A stretch of 64,000 nt of DNA from NCBI GenBank assembly GCA_030685015.1, contig JAUXWS010000067.1, forward strand, positions 62,001-126,000. The letters are read 5' to 3'. Positions 15,706 to 23,253 of the stretch are shown here, in pieces (the stretch's first letter is position 1; each line of letters starts with the position of its first letter). Position numbers and translations under genes: made by a program. The stretch comes from a bacterium (lineage in GTDB: Bacteria > CAIWAD01). The notes beneath the pieces are model-generated. The model worked only from the letters and a program-made list of their open reading frames with translations, did not search any database and had not been told where the DNA came from.

Positions 15706-16956
15706 ATGGCGGTCTTCACGCCTTTCGAGGGTTTCCGGCCGCGGGCCGACCTGGCGGCCCGGGTCGCTTGCCGGCCCTATGACGTGCTGAGCAGCGCCGA
15801 AGCGCGGGAGGAGGCCAGGGGCAATCCCCACACCTTCCTGCACGTGGACAAGTCGGAGATCGACCTGCCGGAGGAGATCGACCTCTACGACAACCGCGTC
15901 TACGCCAAGGCGCGCGAGAACCTGGACCGCTTCATCGCCCAGGGCGTGCTGGTGCAGGACGATTGCGACTGCTTCTACATCTACCGCCAGCACATGGACG
16001 GCCGGGTGCAGACGGGCCTGGTGGGCTGCTGCAGCGTGGACGACTACCTCCAGGACGTCATCCGCAAGCATGAACACACCCGCGCCGACAAGGAGAAGGA
16101 CCGCATCCGCCATGTGGACGAGTGCGACGCCAACGTCGGCCTCGTCTTTCTCACTTACCGCGGCCAGGCCCGCCTGGACCAGGTGACGGAGCAGTGGACG
16201 ACCGGGCATGCCCCTGTCTACGACTTCGAATCGGGCGGCGTGCGCCACCAGTGGTGGGTGCTGGACGACCCGCGCCTGCAGGCGGAGATCGCGGCCGCCT
16301 TCGCCAAGGTGAAGCACCTCTACGTCGCCGACGGCCACCACCGCAGCGCCAGCGCCGCCAGAGTGGGCGAGCAGCGCCGGGCGGCCAATCCCCGGCACAC
16401 GGGTGACGAGGAGTACAACCGCTTCCTGGCCGTCTGTTTTCCAAGCGAGCAGCTGCACATCATGGATTACAACCGCTTGATCAAGGACCTGGGCGGCCGC
16501 ACGTCGACGCAGTTCCTGGCGGAGCTGGAGCGGGCCTTCACGGTGGAGCCGGCCGGGGAGCGGGGCCAGCCCTTCCGCCCGGAGGAACGTGGCCAGTACG
16601 GCCTCTATCTTGAAGGCCGGTGGTACCGGCTGTCGGCGCGGCCGGAGGTGGTGCCCGCCGACGATCCCGTGGGGCGCCTGGATGTGGCCGTGCTGCAGGA
16701 GCACCTGCTGACCCGGATGCTGGGCATCACCGATCCGCGCACGGACAAGCGCCTGGACTTCGTGGGCGGGATCCGCGGCCTGGGAGAACTGGAGCGCCGC
16801 GTGGAAGAGGACGGCTTCGCCTGCGCCGTGGCCATGCATCCCACCGCCATCGACGACCTGATGGCGGTGGCTGATTCGGGCCAGGTGATGCCGCCCAAGA
16901 GCACGTGGTTCGAACCCAAGCTCTACAGCGGCCTGGTGGTGCACCGCCTCGGTTGA
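15706..16956 (+). CDS. DUF1015 family protein, linked to serine synthesis genes
   Basis: 416-residue member of the DUF1015 family: the N-terminal PFEGFRP and RPYDVLSS segments, KHEHTRADKEKDRI near residue 130, and the YVADGHHRSASAA motif near residue 210 are family hallmarks. The biochemical role of the family is not established to my knowledge. Its genes recur next to serA and the phosphoserine transaminase in several phyla, which suggests a role in serine or phosphoserine metabolism. No phosphoserine phosphatase gene is seen in the window. It starts one base after the serA stop and ends before a strong hairpin at 16991. Confidence 0.85.
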   Translation: MAVFTPFEGFRPRADLAARVACRPYDVLSSAEAREEARGNPHTFLHVDKSEIDLPEEIDLYDNRVYAKARENLDRFIAQGVLVQDDCDCFYIYRQHMDGRVQTGLVGCCSVDDYLQDVIRKHEHTRADKEKDRIRHVDECDANVGLVFLTYRGQARLDQVTEQWTTGHAPVYDFESGGVRHQWWVLDDPRLQAEIAAAFAKVKHLYVADGHHRSASAARVGEQRRAANPRHTGDEEYNRFLAVCFPSEQLHIMDYNRLIKDLGGRTSTQFLAELERAFTVEPAGERGQPFRPEERGQYGLYLEGRWYRLSARPEVVPADDPVGRLDVAVLQEHLLTRMLGITDPRTDKRLDFVGGIRGLGELERRVEEDGFACAVAMHPTAIDDLMAVADSGQVMPPKSTWFEPKLYSGLVVHRLG

Positions 16957-16990
16957 CCAGGCATGCCTCCTCATGCATGAATGAATCGAA

Positions 16991-17018
16991 GGATCGGGCG
17001 CCGCGAGGCGCCCGATCC
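16991..17018 (+). terminator. Strong hairpin after the serine module
   Basis: Perfect 12-base stem GGATCGGGCGCC/GGCGCCCGATCC closed by a GCGA tetraloop (GNRA class), 35 bases after the DUF1015 stop. No U run follows, so it may act as a processing or rho-assisted end rather than a classical intrinsic terminator. Confidence 0.6.
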
Positions 17019-17232
17019 TGTCCCGCAAGGCCGGCCGCCTCCCGACGCGCCTTGCCGCGACTTTCCTGCCAGGGGTGGAAAAAGCCGGGTGCGGCGGTCG
17101 GGAACAGACACATTCCCCTCGCCGCCTGACGCATTGGCCGGGGACGCCGTGCACCGGCGCCGGGTCGCCCCCCGGGAAGACTTCCCGTCGCAGTCTATCC
17201 GTCAGGCGCTTCCTTTTTGATGGGTGTTCCAG

Positions 17233-18471
17233 ATGCCGCACTGCATGATGTCCTTGCTGATCCTGATGCTGATCCTGCCGGCGGGGGCCGATCTCCTGCC
17301 GTTGACCCGGGTGGTGCCGGGCGGCCTGTCCCCGGAGGACAGCCTCATCGTCGTCATGGACCGTTCCACGCCCGAGGGAAGTGGACTTGGGCGCGGCGAG
17401 CTGCTGATCCTCGCCCAGACCTGCCGCGGCGCCGTGGCCGGTACCTTGGCCACCCGCGGTTACACGCTGTTGTCGGAGGAGGCGACCCGCGCGGCCCGGC
17501 GCGGGTTGGGCCTGGAGGCGGATTCCTGCGGTGAGGAGGGCGAGCGGTTGCTGGCCCGGGAGCTTCAGGCGGATTGGCTGCTGACCCTGCGCGTGGATCA
17601 GGCCGGGCCGCACTGGAGCGTGCAGGTCACGCTGCGCCGGGTCGCCGGCTGGATCCAGGTGGACGAGCGGACACGCCGCGGCACGGCCCGGCGCGAACTG
17701 GGCCCCCTGCTGGAGGAGGCGGTGGGCGACCTCTTTGCCAGCCACCTGTTGCCAGGGGAGGACCGGGGTCGAGAATCCGTTGACCCTTCATTCGCGCGCC
17801 CCTTTTTCCGATCCCTGCTCGCCCGGCCCGACGCCGCCGGAAGCTCGTGGACCGGAACCGGCCGCCCCCCGACCAGACGCCGGCCGGGCCCTTCCGGCAT
17901 CCGCAACCAGATCTATCTGGAGGCGGGATTCAGCCCGACCTTCTTCTATCCGCGCCCCAAGACACAGCAAGCCACGGGAACCGTCGCCTGGGGCGGCGGC
18001 CTGCGTCTCGCCGATCCCACCCGCTCGCGCTACGACCTGGTGCTGGATTGGTGGCGCGCCGACGAGGACGAGCTGGGCTACACCATGCTGCGGGCCCTGG
18101 CGGAGATCACGCCCCTGCATGTGGGGCCCATCTATCCTTACGTGAATGCGGGCTACCAGGTCATCAAGACCAACACCCGGCAGGATGAACGCCTGCTCTT
18201 GGGCGGCGCCGGCCTCGAGTTCCGCACCCGCGGCATGCTGGCCGTCGCCGGCGGCATGGATTTCATGAAGGATCGCAAGAGCAAGATCCGCTTCAGCTCC
18301 GTCAACCGCTGCTGGCACGCGGAACTGGCCCTGGCGGGAGCCAACTTCGGCCTGGGGGTCGTGGGCCTCTTCGGCGCCGACATCCGCTCCAACGCCTCCG
18401 TCTCGGCTCGGCTGCGCGTCTTCCACCAACGTGGCACGGGCCTGCCGGGCTGGCTGGGGCGCGGGCGTTAA
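17233..18471 (+). CDS. Exported protein with beta-barrel-like C-terminal half
   Basis: 412-residue protein with a signal peptide (hydrophobic MMSLLILMLILPAGA). Residues about 45-175 form an alpha/beta domain resembling CsgG/FlgO-like lipoprotein domains (LATRGYTLLSEEATRAA, ELQADWLLTLRV), but this is only a fold-level impression. Residues 225-412 alternate in amphipathic strands (IYLEAGFSPTFFYP, GGGLRLADP, YDLVLDWWRA), as in an outer-membrane barrel. The start is uncertain: no Shine-Dalgarno is visible, and ATG 17233, 17245 and 17248 are all possible, as is GTG 17224. It stands alone between the serine module and the RCC1-repeat gene. Confidence 0.6.
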   Translation: MPHCMMSLLILMLILPAGADLLPLTRVVPGGLSPEDSLIVVMDRSTPEGSGLGRGELLILAQTCRGAVAGTLATRGYTLLSEEATRAARRGLGLEADSCGEEGERLLARELQADWLLTLRVDQAGPHWSVQVTLRRVAGWIQVDERTRRGTARRELGPLLEEAVGDLFASHLLPGEDRGRESVDPSFARPFFRSLLARPDAAGSSWTGTGRPPTRRRPGPSGIRNQIYLEAGFSPTFFYPRPKTQQATGTVAWGGGLRLADPTRSRYDLVLDWWRADEDELGYTMLRALAEITPLHVGPIYPYVNAGYQVIKTNTRQDERLLLGGAGLEFRTRGMLAVAGGMDFMKDRKSKIRFSSVNRCWHAELALAGANFGLGVVGLFGADIRSNASVSARLRVFHQRGTGLPGWLGRGR

Positions 18472-18554
18472 GTCGGGATCTGCGGCCTGACCAAGGGCCG
18501 CGGGCAGGGAGTTGATACATTGGGCCACCCCCCGCTTAGCGTCGAGGACCCGCC

Positions 18555-20603
18555 ATGACACGCCGAATCCAAGCTCTCGGAGCAGGGCTTTGCCTGCTTC
18601 TGGCCCCCCCCCTTGGAGCGCTTCCCGCCGGCCGCCTGGTCGGGTGGGGCGCCATGACCCAACCCATCGTGGAGCCAGGCACCCGCTACACGGCCGTGAC
18701 CGCCGGTCCAGTGGGTGGCATGGCCCTGGACCGGCAGGGGCGTCCCGTCGGCTGGGGACACTTGCCGCCGGATTCCCCGCCCACCGAGCCGCTGGTGGCC
18801 GTTTCGGCGGGCGGTCGGCATGTTCTGGGCCTGACCGCCGCAGGCCGCGTGGTGGCCTGGGGAGACGACGGTCAGGGGCAGTGCCAGGCGCCCTCCAGTT
18901 CTGATTTCGTGGCCGTGGCGGCGGGCGGATTCCACAGCCTGGCCCTGCGCGGCGACGGCAGCGTGGCGGCCTGGGGCAGCAACCTGGACATGTATGGGGA
19001 GCCTTCCGGCCAGTGTGACGTGCCGGCACCAAACATGGATTTCGTCGCCATCGCGGCCGGGGCGGTGCACAGCCTGGGGCTGAAGCGGGACGGCAGCATT
19101 GTCGCCTGGGGGGCGAACACGGGTGATTTCTACTACCCCATCGATGATCCCGGCCAGTGCCTGGTTCCGGAGCCCAACGAGGGTTTCGTGGCCGTGGCCG
19201 CCGGCCACTTCCACAGCATGGGGCTGAAACAGGACGGCTCCATTGTCACCTGGGGATACTTCGACAGCACGGTCCATCCCGTGCCTGCGCCCAACAGCGG
19301 TTTTGTTGGCATCGCCGGCGGCCTTTTCCTCAACTTGGGGCTGCGGGCGGACGGCAGCCTGGTGCAGTGGGACTGGGGTGGGATGCCACGTCCAGTGCCG
19401 GACCCGGGGCCGGGCTTCACGGCCATCGCCGCCGGCGAGAACCATGCCCTGGCCCTGCGCTCCGATGGAACCCTGGTCGCCTGGGGGGACAATACCTTGG
19501 GGCAGTCCATGATTCCCGATCCGGCCCCGTCCCTGGTCGCCGTGTCCGCCGGGGGATTGAACGCCCTGGCCCTGGGCGAGGATGGCATCCTGCGGGGTTG
19601 GGGCCAGGCCATGGATTGGGTCGGCGGTCGTGTGCCCATGCCGCTGCCCCAACCCAACCAGCAGATCCGCGCTCTGGCCGCCGGTCCCACCCACAATCTG
19701 GCCGTGGGCTTGGACGGGGTGGTGCGCTGCGGCGGCTGGGACTTTTTCGGCGAATGCAGCGTGCCGCCGCCCAACCAGGGCTATCTCGAGGTGGCGGCCG
19801 GCTGGCACTTCAGCCTTGGCCTGAGGGAGGGCGGCGTTGTTGAGGCCTGGGGCAACGACGATGAGGGGCAGTGCCAGGTGCCCGCCGCTGCCCAGAACGC
19901 CGTGGCCCTGGCGGCTGGCTGGGCCCACGGCCTGGCCCTGCGCGGCGACGGCTCGATTGTCGCCTGGGGCGATGACGGCAACGGGCAGGGCCGGCCGCCG
20001 GAGGACAACAGGGGCTTCACGGCCATCGCGGCGGGGGCGTGGCACAACCTGGCGCTGCGCGATGATGGCTCGATCACGGCCTGGGGCGCCAGCCATGCCG
20101 GCCAGTGCGCCGTGCCTGTACCCAATGAAGGGTTCGTGGCGGTGGCGGCCGGGGAGGACCACAGCGTCGGGTTGAAGGCGGACGGACGGGTGGTGGCCTG
20201 GGGGGCCAACGACCGTGGCCAATGTGCGGTGCCGGATCCCAGCGGCGGATACATGGCGATTGCGGCGGGCTGGGGCTTCACCGTGGCGCTGCGGGCGTCG
20301 GAGGCGGTGCCGCTGGCCCCGGTGACGGACCTGCGTGCCAGCTGGACGGTCGGCGGTCTGCGGCTGGACTGGTCGGCGCCGGCCACGGATGTCAATGGTG
20401 CGGCGCCGGTGGTGGTTGAAGGCTACGAATTGCACGCCTCCAGCAGCCCCTGGTTCACGCCGCAGGCAGCGACACGGCTGGTCGTGCTGGCGGAGCCCGG
20501 TTGTTGGCTTCCGGCCGGCGCCTCGGGGCCGCCGGCGCAGTTTCTGCGGGTGGTCGCCCTTGGCCGCGGTCCCTGGCTGTCCCGCGCCGCCCAAGCTGAA
20601 TGA
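18555..20603 (+). CDS. Secreted RCC1-repeat (beta-propeller) protein with C-terminal fibronectin type III domain
   Basis: 682 residues with a signal peptide (about 1-23, ending LGALPAG). About fourteen RCC1-type repeats follow, each with a variant of VAAGxxHSLGLKxDGSIVAWG and often ending GQCxVP, from about residue 28 to 580; this predicts one or two beta-propellers. Residues about 585-680 form a fibronectin type III-like domain (LRASWTVGGLRLDWSAP). No FlgD/T9SS tail is seen, unlike the proteases in this window. RCC1 propellers in bacteria are usually extracellular binding scaffolds; no enzymatic motif is visible. ATG 18555 is the only good start. Confidence 0.85.
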   Translation: MTRRIQALGAGLCLLLAPPLGALPAGRLVGWGAMTQPIVEPGTRYTAVTAGPVGGMALDRQGRPVGWGHLPPDSPPTEPLVAVSAGGRHVLGLTAAGRVVAWGDDGQGQCQAPSSSDFVAVAAGGFHSLALRGDGSVAAWGSNLDMYGEPSGQCDVPAPNMDFVAIAAGAVHSLGLKRDGSIVAWGANTGDFYYPIDDPGQCLVPEPNEGFVAVAAGHFHSMGLKQDGSIVTWGYFDSTVHPVPAPNSGFVGIAGGLFLNLGLRADGSLVQWDWGGMPRPVPDPGPGFTAIAAGENHALALRSDGTLVAWGDNTLGQSMIPDPAPSLVAVSAGGLNALALGEDGILRGWGQAMDWVGGRVPMPLPQPNQQIRALAAGPTHNLAVGLDGVVRCGGWDFFGECSVPPPNQGYLEVAAGWHFSLGLREGGVVEAWGNDDEGQCQVPAAAQNAVALAAGWAHGLALRGDGSIVAWGDDGNGQGRPPEDNRGFTAIAAGAWHNLALRDDGSITAWGASHAGQCAVPVPNEGFVAVAAGEDHSVGLKADGRVVAWGANDRGQCAVPDPSGGYMAIAAGWGFTVALRASEAVPLAPVTDLRASWTVGGLRLDWSAPATDVNGAAPVVVEGYELHASSSPWFTPQAATRLVVLAEPGCWLPAGASGPPAQFLRVVALGRGPWLSRAAQAE

Positions 20604-20667
20604 CGTGGTCCGGAATGATGGCGGGACTGCCGCCGCGCCCTCGCCTGCCACGAAACGGGAGATCCGC

Positions 20668-21234
20668 ATGCTGAGCTATCTGACCACGCGCCTACTGCCC
20701 TCCATCCTGATCTTCGCGGCGCTGCTGGGCGCGGCGCTGCTGGCAGACCTCCTGCTCCACTGGTCCGGCTTGGCCTGGGTCGGCCGCTGGCTGGGGCCTC
20801 TGGGCACGGGACTGCTGGCGGTCTCCTTCCTTCATTCACTCCGGCGCCGAAAACGGATCCGCATGGGCTCCCCCAAGGGCCTGTTACGGCTGCACGAGGT
20901 GCTGGGCTGGCTGGGCGGCCTGGTCCTGCTCGTGCATGGCGGGATTCACCTGAACGCAGTGATTCCCTGGCTGGCGCTGCTCGCCATGGTGGTCGTGGTG
21001 GCCAGCGGGCTCACAGGCAAGTTTCTGCTGGCAGAGGCGCGGGGCAGCGTGGCGGCGCGGCGCGGCGAGTTGGCGTCGCAGGGCCTCGAAGAAGCCGAGG
21101 TGGAGCGGCAGCTGATGGGCTTGGCCTTGTTGACGAGCGTCATGCAGCGCTGGCGAAGCATCCACATGCCGTTGACAATGACCTTCGCCGGCCTGGCCCT
21201 GGTGCACATCGTCCTCACCCTTTTGCTCTGGTGA
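20668..21234 (+). CDS. Membrane protein, probable diheme cytochrome b-like subunit
   Basis: 188-residue integral membrane protein with four or five helices (about residues 12-35, 42-58, 75-95, 98-118 and 160-188). Histidines sit in membrane helices in a heme-like pattern: LHEVLGWLGGLVLLVHGGIH and SIHMPLTMTFAGLALVH. This resembles cytochrome b561/ferric-reductase-type proteins that pass electrons from quinol to periplasmic cytochromes. The decaheme c-type cytochrome gene begins four bases after its stop, which supports a two-gene electron-transfer module. ATG 20668 is six bases after GGGAG. The family assignment is by pattern, not by a specific signature. Confidence 0.65.
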   Translation: MLSYLTTRLLPSILIFAALLGAALLADLLLHWSGLAWVGRWLGPLGTGLLAVSFLHSLRRRKRIRMGSPKGLLRLHEVLGWLGGLVLLVHGGIHLNAVIPWLALLAMVVVVASGLTGKFLLAEARGSVAARRGELASQGLEEAEVERQLMGLALLTSVMQRWRSIHMPLTMTFAGLALVHIVLTLLLW

Positions 21235-21238
21235 CCTC

Positions 21239-22102
21239 ATGAATCGCAGCTTGCTCACTTTCCTCCTGGTTCTGATCGCAGCGTCGATCTTCGCATGGAC
21301 GGCTCCGGGACCAGCTTTACAGCCCGGCCGGCTGCTGGCGGCCCACGCCAACCTGCGCAACGAGTGCTTGGCCTGCCACGCCATCGGTCGAGGCGTCCAG
21401 CGGGACAAGTGCGCAGCATGTCACGCGCCGGACGGCATCGGCCTGAGAAACGCAGCCGGCATGGTACTGGCAGTTTCCCGGCCTGCTGTGCAGGGCTTGC
21501 ACCAGCGCAGCGACAAGGTGTCGTGCGCCGTGTGCCATGCGGAGCACGCGGGTCGGCTGGGCGACAAGACCGCGGCACGCTTCTCCCATGACCGGCTTCC
21601 ACGCGATCTCGCCGGTGACTGCGCGGCCTGCCACAACGGGCAAATTCCAGAAGATGCCCTGCACCATGATGTTGGAGGCAGTTGCGGGGATTGCCACGGC
21701 ATGGCGTCCTGGTCGCCGGCAGACTTCGACCATGCCCTGCTTGGTGCCGCGCCCGCTTGTGGAACCTGCCATCTCGCGGACAAGCCGGTCGATGACCTTC
21801 ACCGCACATTGGATCCTGTTGCCAATTGCACACCCTGCCACCGGACCAAGGCCTGGAAGCCCGCCGACTATGACCACACACCCTGGTTCCGCTTCGACCG
21901 CAATCACCCGGCGCGCTGCGCGGACTGCCATATGCCGGGAAAGGGGTATCAGGACTACTCATGCACGGGCTGCCACATCCACAGCCCCGCACGTGTAGCC
22001 GCCGAGCACCGCAAAGAGGGCATCGTCGACTGGCGGAACTGCGTCGAATGCCACCGCAGCGGTGACGAGGACGAGGCGCGCGCCGCCAAGCATGACAGGT
22101 AA
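21239..22102 (+). CDS. Decaheme c-type cytochrome
   Basis: 287-residue periplasmic or secreted protein with an N-terminal signal/anchor (about residues 4-22) and ten CXXCH heme-attachment motifs (CLACH, CAACH, CAVCH, CAACH, CGDCH, CGTCH, CTPCH, CADCH, CTGCH, CVECH). It has no lipobox. The many additional His residues can supply distal ligands. It is probably an electron carrier between the membrane cytochrome encoded just upstream and an outer acceptor; respiration of inorganic or extracellular acceptors is possible, but the substrate is not shown. No enzymatic domain such as NrfA or Otr can be recognised. Confidence 0.88.
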   Translation: MNRSLLTFLLVLIAASIFAWTAPGPALQPGRLLAAHANLRNECLACHAIGRGVQRDKCAACHAPDGIGLRNAAGMVLAVSRPAVQGLHQRSDKVSCAVCHAEHAGRLGDKTAARFSHDRLPRDLAGDCAACHNGQIPEDALHHDVGGSCGDCHGMASWSPADFDHALLGAAPACGTCHLADKPVDDLHRTLDPVANCTPCHRTKAWKPADYDHTPWFRFDRNHPARCADCHMPGKGYQDYSCTGCHIHSPARVAAEHRKEGIVDWRNCVECHRSGDEDEARAAKHDR

Positions 22103-22214
22103 GGTGACAGGGAGGAAGGGCGCGATGACGACTGATCCCCTGCTGTTTATCAGAAGGATCCGTGATCGTGCGAGGTCTGCGTGGCATGAGATCGATCAGT
22201 GTATGGGTTCCCTG

Positions 22215-22257
22215 ACAGGTGTCCGACCCATGGGCGGGCACTACGGCGTTGGCTGCC
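22215..22257 (-). repeat. 43-base palindromic intergenic repeat, copy 3 (degenerate)
   Basis: In inverse orientation to the copies at 13208 and 13466. The CATGGGTCGGACACCTGT half is intact, but the opposite arm has changed (TGCCCGCCC), so the main hairpin is weakened. It lies between the cytochrome gene and the zinc-ribbon gene. Confidence 0.6.
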
Positions 22258-22271
22258 ACCCTCCGCCCACC

Positions 22272-22640
22272 CTACCCTTGTACGCGGCCATCGCCGCAGT
22301 GCGGGCAATTGTTCAAGCCGGGGGCCAGCCAGGAGCGGACGCCACAGGCGGGGCAACTGCCGCCCACCAGGCCACGCTCCGGCAGTGGGGATCCGATGGT
22401 ATCATCCTCTTGCCCGGCAAGGGATTCCACCAAGCCTGGGAGCTGCCCGAGGCAATCCTCGAGGGTGGCCCACATGGCCCAGACCTCCACTTCGTGGGAA
22501 ACCAGGGGCTGCAGTCCCCCGTGGGTCTGGCCGCAACCCGGGCAGTGCGGTCCGCCCCCGCCACCCGGATCGCCGTCGCCCTCCAGGGCGAAGCGGGTCC
22601 GGCAAGCCGGGCAGCGGTAAGCGATCAGACTGGTCGTCAT
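22272..22640 (-). CDS. Small double zinc-ribbon protein
   Basis: 122-residue protein with two predicted zinc ribbons: CPAC (residues 10-13) with CPGC (about 32-35), and a second pair CPAC with CPHC near the C-terminus. Between them lies a helical acidic segment (LEDCLGQLPGLVESLAGQEDD). No catalytic motif; a nucleic-acid or protein interaction role is the default guess. ATG 22640 has GAGG about six bases upstream and is preferred over ATG 22673. It is alone and faces the cytochrome gene. Confidence 0.7.
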   Translation of the reverse strand: MTTSLIAYRCPACRTRFALEGDGDPGGGGGPHCPGCGQTHGGLQPLVSHEVEVWAMWATLEDCLGQLPGLVESLAGQEDDTIGSPLPERGLVGGSCPACGVRSWLAPGLNNCPHCGDGRVQG

Positions 22641-22994
22641 GGGCCACCTCTCGACGCTGGGACGCGGAAGCAAGGTGGCGGGAGGCTGGGACGGCGGAGG
22701 TGATGGGCGTCACCATGGCTCGGTGAAGGTCAGCTTGGCCCATCTTCCGGCCAAGCTGTCGAGATCAGGCCGCGGGCCGCAGCGGCCCGGCGGGAGGGCG
22801 TCGATCGCCGAAGCGGCCCTGTGCGACGGGGAGGAAGCCTGCCCCCCAATCCGCGGCTCAGACGCGCAGGTCCTCCGACCCGCCATGCCTCCTTCGTCAA
22901 TTCATTTGCCTACCCACATTGCAGTTATTGCACAGCAAAGTTCAAGCTCGGCCGACTCAAGAATCAAGTACAAAACTCATCGTAAGGTGTTGCC
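22641..22994 (+). other. Gene-free stretch upstream of the IS30 remnant
   Basis: No gene recognised. It holds the upstream region of the zinc-ribbon gene, GC-rich imperfect inverted repeats near 22765-22800, and an unusually AT-rich patch (about 22895-22985) that leads into the IS30 remnant and may be part of the original insertion. Confidence 0.4.
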
Positions 22995-23199
22995 ATGGAA
23001 AGGACATACCAGCATCTTTCGCCTGAAGAACGCACCGTCATTTCCTGAAGCGTTCAGAGGGCAAAGGTCCTCGGGCCATTGGCCGAGTCCTGCACCGCGA
23101 TCCCGGCACGATCAGCCGGGAGCTGAAGGGGAACACCTGGCTGACAAGCCCTATGACGCCAGGCGTGCGGGGCTGCGCGCATCGCCGGGACTTTGATGC
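22995..23199 (+). pseudogene. Degenerate IS30-family transposase, N-terminal remnant
   Basis: Translated in pieces, this gives the N-terminal HTH region of IS30 transposases: MERTYQHLSPEERTVI in one frame, stopped by TGA, then KGPRAIGRVLHRDPGTISRE in a second frame, then YDARRAGLRAS in a third. At least two frameshifts and a stop break it, and the DDE catalytic part is absent. It lies 55 bases before the DGR target gene, so an insertion sequence once adjoined the retroelement. Confidence 0.7.
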
Positions 23200-23253
23200 T
23201 GACATGAGTTGAGACTTGGGTTGGGAGTTGCACTGACCAAGGTTGGGGGTTGT

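Noticed and set aside
18555-20603. DNA-level tandem repeat rather than a gene
   Set aside because: The periodicity is that of RCC1 protein repeats with many synonymous differences.
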